Shown here piece after piece: positions 8,991 to 16,817 of a stretch of 64,000 nt of DNA. Location of the stretch: contig DDVH01000029.1 of the NCBI GenBank assembly GCA_002345215.1, positions 1-64,000 on the forward strand. Reading direction: 5' to 3'. The stretch is from Anaerolineales bacterium UBA2317. Its GTDB lineage: Bacteria > Chloroflexota > Anaerolineae > Anaerolineales > Villigracilaceae. The notes under the pieces are model-generated. The model saw only the letters and a program-made list of their open reading frames with translations, had not been told where the DNA came from and searched no databases. Both the position numbers and the translations under genes were made by a program. Each line of letters opens with the position of its first letter. Positions within the stretch are counted from its first letter, which is position 1.

Positions 8991-10019
8991 TTATTCCACC
9001 TGCACACGTGGATCTAAGTATGTATATGTTAAATCTGCTAGTAAGTTGGCAAGAATGACTGATACAGCAATTAAGATAAATGCACCTTGTAAAACAGGAT
9101 AATCTCTGCGTTCTACTGCTTCAAACACAGCACTCCCTAGCCCTGGCCATGAAAAAACAGATTCGATTTGAATAGCACCTGCTACCGTAAAACCTAAATT
9201 GATGGCGATGACTGTTACCAAGGGAAGCATGGCATTTCTGAGGGCATGGTCTTTCAAAATTTGAAAAGCACTTACCCCTTTGGCTTTGGCGGTGAGAATG
9301 TAATCTTCTGAAAGTACATCTACTAAACTAGAACGCATAATTAATGTATATTCACCCATGAAAATAATTGTGTATGTTAAAGTTGGCAAGAACATATGCC
9401 AAAGCACATCACCCCATTGTTGAAATAGCGGATAAGAACTCATTCCAGGTGTGGCTTTCCCAGCTATTGGAAAACCATTGGCACTCCCCCAAAATAATAA
9501 GACGATACCGAGCCAAAAAGTTGGTAAACTCCAAAAGAGAAGACTGATGCCCGTTGAGCCGTAATCCACTAAGGTTCTTGCTTTCCATGCGCCCAATATC
9601 CCGAAAACCATGCCCAGAATAATGGAAAGAATTTGACCTGCACCAATTAATAAAATAGTATTCCATAATCTTTCAGATAACATCTCTGAAACTGGACGAT
9701 TGGTGTCATAGCTAATTCCCAAATCTCCTTTGAACAAATTACCAATATAAATAAAAAATTGGGTTTCTAGTGGATTGACATTGCAATTCCCGATTTTGAT
9801 TGGATTTAATGAATCGAAACAATTAATAACAGGTTTATCTAAACCAAAGCGCACTTGTAAGGCTTCAATCGCTTCTTGTTTTAGGCGTGGGTCTTTCATG
9901 CCTGCTCGAGCAGGGTCACCTGGCAAGATGCGAAATAAAAAGAAGTTAAGCACAATTACAAAAAGAATTGTAAAAACTGCCCAAGCAGTTTTATTGAGAA
10001 TAGCACGACTTCGATTCAA
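8991..10019 (-). CDS. Peptide ABC transporter permease (DppB/OppB type)
   Basis: A 342-residue inner-membrane permease with one N-terminal membrane helix, a large outer loop, and five more helices. The family opening FFLFRILPGDPAR and the coupling-helix motif ILTAKAKGVSAFQILKDHALRNAMLP are clear. It pairs with the permease half of the fusion protein encoded just downstream to form the channel. Translation probably begins at the ATG at 10019. The 121-base gap back to the binding-protein gene holds two inverted repeats. Confidence 0.95.
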   Translation of the reverse strand: MNRSRAILNKTAWAVFTILFVIVLNFFLFRILPGDPARAGMKDPRLKQEAIEALQVRFGLDKPVINCFDSLNPIKIGNCNVNPLETQFFIYIGNLFKGDLGISYDTNRPVSEMLSERLWNTILLIGAGQILSIILGMVFGILGAWKARTLVDYGSTGISLLFWSLPTFWLGIVLLFWGSANGFPIAGKATPGMSSYPLFQQWGDVLWHMFLPTLTYTIIFMGEYTLIMRSSLVDVLSEDYILTAKAKGVSAFQILKDHALRNAMLPLVTVIAINLGFTVAGAIQIESVFSWPGLGSAVFEAVERRDYPVLQGAFILIAVSVILANLLADLTYTYLDPRVQVE

Positions 10020-10042
10020 GATTCACCTACTTTTACTTTTAT

Positions 10043-10074
10043 AGACCCTAAAGGTCTTAAAGACCTTTAGGGTC
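10043..10074. repeat. Perfect 16-base inverted repeat upstream of dppB-like gene
   Basis: AGACCCTAAAGGTCTT and its exact complement are separated by one base. It lies in the leader between the binding-protein and permease genes. It resembles the AGACCTG-type palindromes at 19.4 kb, so it may be a dispersed repeat; as RNA it would form a strong hairpin before the permease start. Confidence 0.8.
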
Positions 10075-10095
10075 TTGTTGTAGAAAAATTATAGT

Positions 10096-10129
10096 ACAGG
10101 CTTCAAAGACAAATGCCTCTGAAGCCTGT
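10096..10129 (-). terminator. Probable intercistronic hairpin / partial terminator
   Basis: On the minus strand ACAGGCTTCA and TGAAGCCTGT form a 10-pair stem with a 14-base loop just after the binding-protein stop codon, followed eight bases later by a short T run. In peptide transporter operons such a structure commonly leaves more binding-protein mRNA than permease mRNA. The T run is weak, so termination is likely only partial. Confidence 0.55.
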
Positions 10130-10140
10130 CAACATCATAA

Positions 10141-11781
10141 CTATCTTACGGGTTCAATCAATACTAACGAAGTAACATCCGTCAATTCAATTTTGGATTG
10201 GTCAATAATCCAACCTGTAAAACGGTCGTTTCGGAATGCTTGAACGGCTTGTGCATAATACGGGATGATATACACAACATCTTCATGTGTAATACGTTGC
10301 ATTTCCCAAACAATTTCTTTACGTTCTTCAAAGTTCAAAGTTACTTGTTGTTGGTTGTATAGTTCATCATAAACAGGATTTGAATACCCTGTTTCGCTTG
10401 AACCATAAGGGATTGCGTCTGTTGTGTACACATACAATAAAGCACTTGGGTCAGGGTCAGAAACCCAACCCCAAATCATAATATCGAAATCAAACGTGGG
10501 GCAACAAATAGCAGTTAAAGCATCTGCATCAAAAGCTTGAGGTTCTAAAGCCACACCAATTTCTGCCCACATTTCTTTCAACAATTCAGCAATACGTGGG
10601 TAATCGCTATTATCACTATCCCAATTGATGCGGAAAGACAAAGCCCGCGAGCCATCTGGCATTTCGCGCACACCATCGCCGTCAGTATCAAGGTAACCAG
10701 CATCATCTAAAATTTGGTTTGCCTTGGCAGTATCAAATTCATAATCTGTAAGTGTGTTGTTGAACCATACGCCTAACCCATCAGGAATTAATGTAAAGCC
10801 TGGCGTACCAAGACCAAACAAAACCACGTCTATTATTTTTTGTTTATCAGTTGCATGGGCTAATGCCAAACGGACATTTCTATCGCGTAAGGCAGGATGA
10901 CCTGTACAAAGCCCACCTTCATCCACAGGGCAATTTTCTGGGTCAATTTGATTGAATATAATATCCTCTGGACCAGGCGAAAATGGCGCACCTGTTACCA
11001 CAGTCACAGCAGATTCGCTTTTCAAACCTTCTACTGCAGTGCCAGGTAAACTACTAATCATATCTACTTGACCAGTCTTAATCGCTTGCACCAAAGCATC
11101 AGGATTATCAAAGGTTTGGAAAATCACTTCATCCACTTTGGGCGGAGTGGCAAAATGTTCTTTATTAGCCGCCAAGCGCACAAATTCATCAGGTACATAT
11201 TCCGCCAACTTAAATGGGCCAGAACCTATCATAGTGACATTATCAAATTCAGTGGGGCTAGCAGTTTCCCAAATATGTTTCGGTAAAATGTATAAATAAA
11301 CCAATTGGCTTTCAATATTTGGAATCGCTTCTGTTAGTGTAAGCACCACTTCGTTATTCCCAGTGGCTTCAATCGAATCAAAATAAGTCGTATAATATCC
11401 ATTCAAATATGGGTATTCAGGTGTGTCTTTATACAAGTTATAAGTAAAAGCCACATCTTCGGCAGTTAGGTCTTCACCATCATGAAATTTCAAACCCTCC
11501 TTAATTTTGAAAGTCCACACTGTGCCATCATCTGAAGCAGTAGCGCTCTCAGCAATACTCAATGTAAAAGAGCCGTCCAAATTCAAATCATACATTGAGT
11601 CGTAAACCAATTCAAAAATTGTATACTCTACTGCCAAAATTGCCATGCCAGGATTCAATGTATCGGGTCCGCCACCCCAACCGATTCTTACAACGGCTGG
11701 CGTACTAGCGCTTTGACCTGTTCCGCAAGCGGAAAGCACCAAAGCGAAAAGCAAAAAAACGAACAGAAACTTTTGTTTCAT
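10141..11781 (-). CDS. Peptide ABC transporter substrate-binding lipoprotein (SBP family 5)
   Basis: A 546-residue extracytoplasmic receptor that delivers peptides or other solutes to the permease. The signal peptide ends in lipobox LSAC with Cys19 as the lipid-attachment residue. The family-5 signature lies around residues 80-115 (SATASDDGTVWTFKIKEGLK, then FHDGEDLTAEDVAFTYN). Length and domain layout match DppA/OppA. It is the first gene of the operon, with GGAG five bases before the ATG. A 12-pair hairpin stands in its leader (11809-11838). The ligand cannot be predicted from the sequence. Confidence 0.95.
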   Translation of the reverse strand: MKQKFLFVFLLFALVLSACGTGQSASTPAVVRIGWGGGPDTLNPGMAILAVEYTIFELVYDSMYDLNLDGSFTLSIAESATASDDGTVWTFKIKEGLKFHDGEDLTAEDVAFTYNLYKDTPEYPYLNGYYTTYFDSIEATGNNEVVLTLTEAIPNIESQLVYLYILPKHIWETASPTEFDNVTMIGSGPFKLAEYVPDEFVRLAANKEHFATPPKVDEVIFQTFDNPDALVQAIKTGQVDMISSLPGTAVEGLKSESAVTVVTGAPFSPGPEDIIFNQIDPENCPVDEGGLCTGHPALRDRNVRLALAHATDKQKIIDVVLFGLGTPGFTLIPDGLGVWFNNTLTDYEFDTAKANQILDDAGYLDTDGDGVREMPDGSRALSFRINWDSDNSDYPRIAELLKEMWAEIGVALEPQAFDADALTAICCPTFDFDIMIWGWVSDPDPSALLYVYTTDAIPYGSSETGYSNPVYDELYNQQQVTLNFEERKEIVWEMQRITHEDVVYIIPYYAQAVQAFRNDRFTGWIIDQSKIELTDVTSLVLIEPVR

Positions 11782-11808
11782 CTCTTCTCCTATTTCTTAA
11801 AATAAATT

Positions 11809-11838
11809 GCGCCATAGCAGATTAAACTGCCATAGCGC
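11809..11838 (-). promoter_or_regulatory. Leader hairpin of the binding-protein mRNA
   Basis: On the minus-strand transcript GCGCUAUGGCAG pairs along all 12 bases with CUGCUAUGGCGC, using two G-U pairs, around a six-base loop. The same two positions would be A-C mismatches on the plus strand, which says the structure belongs to the minus-strand RNA. It ends 27 bases before the start codon and leaves the ribosome site free, as expected of an mRNA 5' stabiliser or an attenuator element. Confidence 0.5.
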
Positions 11839-11957
11839 AGGTTTCAAAAACGATAAGTTGCAATGACCCTATCAAGGAACTCATTGACATTAATTTTACT
11901 GTAATTTCAAGAATAGGGAAAGCATAGAATTATCTTGCAATACTAAGAACGTCCGTC

Positions 11958-12027
11958 GCCACAGAGCACACAGAGTTCACTGAGGTTTTTAAAAGGTTTT
12001 CTCAAAGGTCTCTGTGAACTCTGTGGT
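11958..12027. repeat. Inverted repeat, CCACAGAG...CTCTGTGG family
   Basis: GCCACAGAG-CACACAGAGTTCA on the left is matched by TGAACTCTGTGG on the right across an A/T-rich centre. Copies of the same family occur at 18279-18344 and 48255-48323, and a half copy lies inside the oxidoreductase gene near 30263-30297. Here it sits between the divergent binding-protein and peptidase genes. Confidence 0.8.
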
Positions 12028-12055
12028 TAACGAATGGTTTTGGTAAAATCTCGGC

Positions 12056-13909
12056 ATGGAAAACCCAATCAAACTCACAGAAAAATATGAACGCAACGGC
12101 TGGCCCTCCTTAAAGAGACCTGACCTTAAACCACCCGCTGGATTAACCCTCCCGCTTCTGACTTCGGTCGAGCGGATACGCTCCCATACACTTTCATCTC
12201 AGGGACACATCGCCTGCATCAAAGATGGTGCTTATTCATCCGATGTGTTCACCATGTCAGCAAATGGAAGTTGGCTATCACGAATCAGCACAGATAGGAC
12301 GCTCGTGCCATATTGGGATGATGAAACTCCGCAATGGTCACCCGATGGGAATTGGTTAGCATTTACCTTGAATGGTCATGTTCATATTGTCCCAAAAGAC
12401 GGCGGCTTACCAAAAAAAATCACAGACTTTACATCGTCTGCAAGTTCTCCGCGTTGGATGCCTGATTCAAAAGGATTAATCGTTTCGTTTGAAAGATATG
12501 ATGCCGACCAATTATTACTTACAAACATTGACGGTGATTATCCAACTGCATTAACGAATGACACAATTGGCGACCATTGGGATGCGAACCCATCACCCGA
12601 TGGAAAATTTATTTTATACAACTTACGCCGCTTTGACGATTTAAATCGTTTAGATATTATTCTGCTTGAAATTTCAACAGGAAAACAAATCACATTATAT
12701 GGCAAATCTTCTGTGCGAGCCATTTCACCAAAATGGTCACCAGATGGCAAATGGATTTCATTTATTGCCCAAGAAGGTCAACGCGAAGAGTTATATTTGA
12801 TTAAGCCAAACGGGGAAGGCTTGCATCAATTTACGAAAGGCGGGCATGACATTTTTCAATATGAATGGTCACCTTCAGGGAAGCAGATTCTCTTGGTGGT
12901 GAATCGAAATGGTTCATTTGAGTTAGATGTCGCCGAAGCAGAAACAGGTAAAAGCGTAAGTCTAAGAAGCGAAGTGGGGATTCATTCCAATCCGAATTGG
13001 TCAAGAGATGAAGCATATATCACATTTGAATTTGAATCGCCGACTGTTACAACTGATATTTTCAAAATGGATTTGAAAACAAAACAAGTGACTCAATTAA
13101 CATTTTCAAATCCGTCTGCTATGCAAAATTATCCATTTGTGACTCCTGAAATCGTTTCATATAAAAGTTATGATGGTTTAGAAATTCCTGCGTTTTTATA
13201 TCGCCCTGTAAAATCAAATAGCGCGGCGATTTTATATCCACATGGCGGACCGAAAGATCAATATGGTTTTGCGTTTGATGAAGTGGCGCAGTATTTTACG
13301 GCGAAGGGTTATACCTACATTGCGCCGAATTATCGCGGCTCGACGGGTTATGGCAAAGATTTTGAACGCGCGAATTATAACGATTGGGCAGTTGGTGACA
13401 TGCAAGATTGTTTGCATGGAGCAAAATATTTGCGGACGTTGAAAAATGTTCAGCCCGATAAAATTGGAATCGCTGGTGGAAGTTACGGCGGATATATGAC
13501 GATTGCATCATTATCGCGTGACCCTGAATATTTATTTGCCTGTGGAATCACAAAATATGGTGACTCAAATTTGGTCAGCTCTTGGGCGCAATGTGAAAAA
13601 AGATTACGCTTTTATACAGAAATATTTTTAGGGCATCCATCTGATAATGTGAAAGCCTATTTGAAAGGCTCCCCCATTACTGAAGCGAAGAATGTTCAAA
13701 AACCAGTTTTGATTTTGCATGGCTTACTTGATACGATTGTTCCGCCTGAAGCAAGTGAGGAATGGGTTGAAGCGTTAAGAAGAGAAAATAAAGTGTTTGA
13801 ATATAAAACCTATGGAACAGAACCTCACGGCTTTTTGCGCCGTGAGAATTTATTGGATGTATATGAAAGAATGGAAAGATTTTTGGATTGGTATTTGTTG
13901 CCTTCTTAA
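12056..13909 (+). CDS. S9 family serine peptidase (acylaminoacyl-peptidase-like)
   Basis: A 617-residue peptidase of the prolyl oligopeptidase class. Residues about 30-350 form a TolB-like beta-propeller with repeated PxWSPDGKWI-type blades (for example PQWSPDGNWLAF, PKWSPDGKWISF, YEWSPSGKQILL). Residues about 370-615 form an alpha/beta hydrolase with the triad Ser476 (GGSYGGY), Asp559 (LLDTIVPP) and His591 (PHGF). No signal peptide is visible, so it is probably cytoplasmic and trims short or acylated peptides, which fits the peptide importer encoded divergently next door. A lipoprotein gene follows after 29 bases on the same strand. Confidence 0.93.
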   Translation: MENPIKLTEKYERNGWPSLKRPDLKPPAGLTLPLLTSVERIRSHTLSSQGHIACIKDGAYSSDVFTMSANGSWLSRISTDRTLVPYWDDETPQWSPDGNWLAFTLNGHVHIVPKDGGLPKKITDFTSSASSPRWMPDSKGLIVSFERYDADQLLLTNIDGDYPTALTNDTIGDHWDANPSPDGKFILYNLRRFDDLNRLDIILLEISTGKQITLYGKSSVRAISPKWSPDGKWISFIAQEGQREELYLIKPNGEGLHQFTKGGHDIFQYEWSPSGKQILLVVNRNGSFELDVAEAETGKSVSLRSEVGIHSNPNWSRDEAYITFEFESPTVTTDIFKMDLKTKQVTQLTFSNPSAMQNYPFVTPEIVSYKSYDGLEIPAFLYRPVKSNSAAILYPHGGPKDQYGFAFDEVAQYFTAKGYTYIAPNYRGSTGYGKDFERANYNDWAVGDMQDCLHGAKYLRTLKNVQPDKIGIAGGSYGGYMTIASLSRDPEYLFACGITKYGDSNLVSSWAQCEKRLRFYTEIFLGHPSDNVKAYLKGSPITEAKNVQKPVLILHGLLDTIVPPEASEEWVEALRRENKVFEYKTYGTEPHGFLRRENLLDVYERMERFLDWYLLPS

Positions 13910-13938
13910 TATGCCCAAAAGCCCCGAAGCAGGCGTAG

Positions 13939-14745
13939 ATGAAATATCAAATAAAAAATAAAAGCAATATCAAAATTTTTATAAATTTAAATGTGTTGAT
14001 ATTCATATTGACATCATGTCTAAGCAGTGCTGTAGATGAGAGTATTACTGAAATATCTCCGAATCCAAATATAAAAATTACAACACCTACTGTAACGCAA
14101 GCCGTGAGTAAAACTCAAACGCCCATTCCTTCTTTATCAGTTGAGGATGCAGAAGCACGTGTTCTTGAATTCCTCAAAACTAACACAGGTTGTGTGCTTC
14201 CTTGTTGGTGGGGTATAACGCCTGGTATAACCACTTCTGACGAAATATCGTCAATTCTTGAATCCTTTTTAGGATTAGTTGTTAGTGAAGTCAGGTATGA
14301 ATTTTCAGAGTCGGGTGGCTCTTTATTAATGCGCCCTCTTTCAAATGGTATTCGCGTTGGAATTCAATACCTTATCCATGAAAATGCTATTTCAATGATT
14401 TATGTAAAAACAGAAATGACCGAAAATACCTACGATTTGGTGTATGCGGACTCATTCTATCAAGAAGTAATGTCTGAATACACTCTTGAGGTAATATTGA
14501 CCAGATATGGGAAACCTAATCAGATTCTTGTTAGGTCGTTTTCTGATTTAGCGGGACATTTCAATCCATTTCAAACATTATTGTATTATCCTGATAAAGG
14601 CATCGTTGTGCAGTATTTTAGTCCAAACGGATTGATAACAGAAAATGACGAGTTTATACTTCCCACTTGCCCACCTATAGGTCATATCTCGTTGAGACTT
14701 TGTCCCAGATTCAAAAATGACATTAAAAGAAATACTACAGATTGA
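13939..14745 (+). pseudogene. Lipoprotein of the LPCWWG family, frameshifted near its 3' end
   Basis: The reading frame gives 268 residues: a signal peptide with lipobox LTSC (Cys27), a Thr/Pro-rich linker, then a domain that begins FLKTNTGCVLPCWWGITPG. The lipoprotein at 59105-60022 is a clear paralog (LLETNGECKLPCWWG). The paralog is longer, and its missing C-terminal part is found here in the next frame at 14702-14911 (MTLKEILQ..., DINTFYESYRDYDES against IEVGG..., NIETFHQTYIKTE). Removing one C from the CCC run at 14704-14706 would fuse the two pieces into one frame of 323 codons. So this is either a recent frameshift or a base-call error in a C run. Function unknown; it follows the S9 peptidase gene closely. 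Confidence 0.75.
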
Positions 14746-14911
14746 TGATAGTTATGATAAATATAAAAATATTTCAGAAGCAACAAACATGGATATTAAT
14801 ACATTTTATGAGTCTTATCGTGACTATGATGAAAGTTTACTCACATCAAGTTGCCCCGCAATTCTAAAAACGCCTGAAAATATCTGGCCAAGTGAATATA
14901 GAAATCCATAA
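14702..14911 (+). pseudogene. Out-of-frame C-terminal piece of the preceding lipoprotein
   Basis: Frame +2 is open from 14696 to the stop at 14911 and encodes VPDSKMTLKEILQIDDSYD and onward, which aligns with WDPSMKRTIEEVGG and the last 60 residues of the paralog at 59105-60022. An ATG at 14717 gives a 64-residue frame with no ribosome site, so it is better read as the displaced tail of the 13939 gene than as a separate gene. Confidence 0.7.
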
Positions 14912-14927
14912 TAGGATAATTCCCACT

Positions 14928-16106
14928 ATGACAAACTTCTTCAACTACGACGATTTAACTTGGGATGAAGTAGCGGATCTCCCACGCGATACGCCTTTGG
15001 TTTTGCCATTAGGTTCAGGCTATGATACTGCTCAATTGCAGAATCAATTATCAAATCCAGAACGATGCGGTTTACTTCCCCCATTCCCGTTTGGTTGGCG
15101 AAATAGCGGGCTTGAAATCCCAGATCAAATTTTTTGGGGTTACATCATCAACTTGTTAGATAGTTTGCGAGATGATGGTTTTACGAGAGTGTATTGCCTT
15201 GCCCCTAGTGGCATAGACCCACAAAGTTCTTTCATTGCAAACCTTCCAATTCTTCGGCAAGGGCATGTTTCGATGAATCAACCCAAACCATTTTTACCAC
15301 CCGATACTGAACGCGAAAAAGTAATTTTGATTCCGATTGGTCACACCGAGCAACATGGTTTTCATTTGCCACTTTCGGTAGATACTATCATTATTGATGC
15401 GATTGCTAAAGGAACTGTTTTGTATAAAAGTAATAGCCCTGACCTGGCTACACGCAGTTTTAGTTTACCCGTCATGCCGTATGGAGTCAGCACACATCGT
15501 TCATCTTTTGCTGGCACGCTGAATGCTGGCGGACGCGCCTTTGAAGATTTTTGGATGGCGGTGATTGATACTTTGGTGGCTCGTGGATTCAACCGCTTCT
15601 ATCTGATGAGTGGACATGGTGGCAATACCTCATTTTTGATCAATATCGTCAAATATGCTGGTGAACGTCACCGCCGCATTTTTTGCGCGACCACTTGGTT
15701 ACATACATCTGGAAGCATTGGCGCAGAGGCAATCAAAAAATATCGCACCTCAAAAATTGGTGGTATGGGTCATGCTGGCGAATTGGAAACCTCTTTCATG
15801 CTTCATCTGCGCCCCGATTTATGCAAAATGGAAAAAGTTGTTGATGAAACAGATTTCGTCTCAACCCCTGATTATTATATGGATTGGATCGAAGGCGGAA
15901 GTTTGGTCGCCAACCCACCTTGGGATGATGATACAAAAACTGGCGCGTATGGCGCGGGAAGTCACGCTACCGCTGAAAAAGGAAAACTATGGCTCGAAGC
16001 CGCCATTCAAGAAAAAGCCAATCATGTAGAGCAAATCCATGAGCAACATGAACGCAGAGAAAAAAGAAGAAATGAAGGCTATGGCTTGTGGGGAAAGAAA
16101 TTCTAA
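14928..16106 (+). CDS. Creatininase-family amidohydrolase with an extra degenerate N-terminal half
   Basis: The active part (about residues 125-390) has the creatininase hallmarks: IPIGHTEQHGFHLPLSVDT with the Glu, His and Asp metal ligands, MSGHGGNTS, and GMGHAGELETS. Members hydrolyse cyclic amides such as creatinine or riboflavin-pathway formamides; the substrate here is unknown. The first 125 residues look like a worn copy of the same fold: LTWDEVADLPRDTPLVLPLGS is a family opening, but the EQHG ligands are replaced (GYDTAQ), and GFTRVYCLAPSG replaces the GHGGN turn. I chose the ATG at 14928; a GTG 36 bases upstream would overlap the preceding frame. Spacing suggests it is read with the lipoprotein gene. 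Confidence 0.85.
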   Translation: MTNFFNYDDLTWDEVADLPRDTPLVLPLGSGYDTAQLQNQLSNPERCGLLPPFPFGWRNSGLEIPDQIFWGYIINLLDSLRDDGFTRVYCLAPSGIDPQSSFIANLPILRQGHVSMNQPKPFLPPDTEREKVILIPIGHTEQHGFHLPLSVDTIIIDAIAKGTVLYKSNSPDLATRSFSLPVMPYGVSTHRSSFAGTLNAGGRAFEDFWMAVIDTLVARGFNRFYLMSGHGGNTSFLINIVKYAGERHRRIFCATTWLHTSGSIGAEAIKKYRTSKIGGMGHAGELETSFMLHLRPDLCKMEKVVDETDFVSTPDYYMDWIEGGSLVANPPWDDDTKTGAYGAGSHATAEKGKLWLEAAIQEKANHVEQIHEQHERREKRRNEGYGLWGKKF

Positions 16107-16792
16107 TCTTTTACTACAAATTCAATCTTCATACCACAAAATTGACGATTACCGACCATTAAAGTAAAAAACGAACGATATTCACCGGCATTTTTGGGAG
16201 CAACAAAAAAGGCACTGACACGTAATGTATCACCCGGTGGGACGGTTTCTTTTGTATCTTGAATTTTCGTACCTTCATGGCGATACCCACCTGTGTAAAC
16301 AAGGTCAATAGTCGTTCTCGTCCAAGTCTTTGAACCAGTATTTTGAATTGTCCAGAAAGCATAAAACTCAGATTTTTTTTCTATGACCGCCCATTTGGGA
16401 GGTTGGGTCTGAGAAACTATCACTGTACAAGACCAAGGAGCGGGTGTTTTAAATTTTGAAACATCTTGCGTGCCCACACCACCACTCGAAATAAATCCTA
16501 GAGGTGTATCTGTTGGAATTGGCGTTAAAGTTGGTAGAAGAAAAATAAATGTAACCGTTGGCGAAGGTGTAATAGTTGGAATCCGTGTAGAGGTAGGTGT
16601 ATAAGTAGGCGTCAATGATGGGTTTGCAATAGCAGTTTGTGTTTGTGCCGCAGCGGCTGTTTGGACAACAGCAGTTTGTAAAGCATTTATATCCGCTGGT
16701 TGTTGTGGAATATCAACCTGTGGAGAAGCACTGGGCAATGCACACGCTAATGTAACAAGAAGTAAAGAAATGAATGAGAAATGTTTACGCAT
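16103..16792 (-). CDS. Lipoprotein with NBR1-type Ig-like domain
   Basis: I place the start at the ATG at 16792, which gives a clean signal peptide with lipobox LACA (Cys17); a longer frame would put 27 polar residues in front of it. After a Gln/Ala- and Thr/Pro-rich linker, about residues 125-229 form a domain with FWTIQNTGSKTWTRTTIDL, then VPPGDTLRVSAFFVAPKNAG and a final FVVKD. This is the NBR1 central (FW) Ig-like domain often seen in secreted proteins of Chloroflexota. Such domains bind proteins or surfaces; no catalytic role is expected. It converges on the creatininase gene with a four-base overlap and follows the MttB-like gene by 25 bases on its own strand. Confidence 0.8.
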   Translation of the reverse strand: MRKHFSFISLLLVTLACALPSASPQVDIPQQPADINALQTAVVQTAAAAQTQTAIANPSLTPTYTPTSTRIPTITPSPTVTFIFLLPTLTPIPTDTPLGFISSGGVGTQDVSKFKTPAPWSCTVIVSQTQPPKWAVIEKKSEFYAFWTIQNTGSKTWTRTTIDLVYTGGYRHEGTKIQDTKETVPPGDTLRVSAFFVAPKNAGEYRSFFTLMVGNRQFCGMKIEFVVKD

Positions 16793-16817
16793 ATCAACAA
16801 AATAAGTATAACATTTA

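Noticed and set aside
10043..10074. Perfect palindrome read as an intrinsic terminator
   Set aside because: No T run follows on either strand, and it shares its core with other dispersed palindromes.
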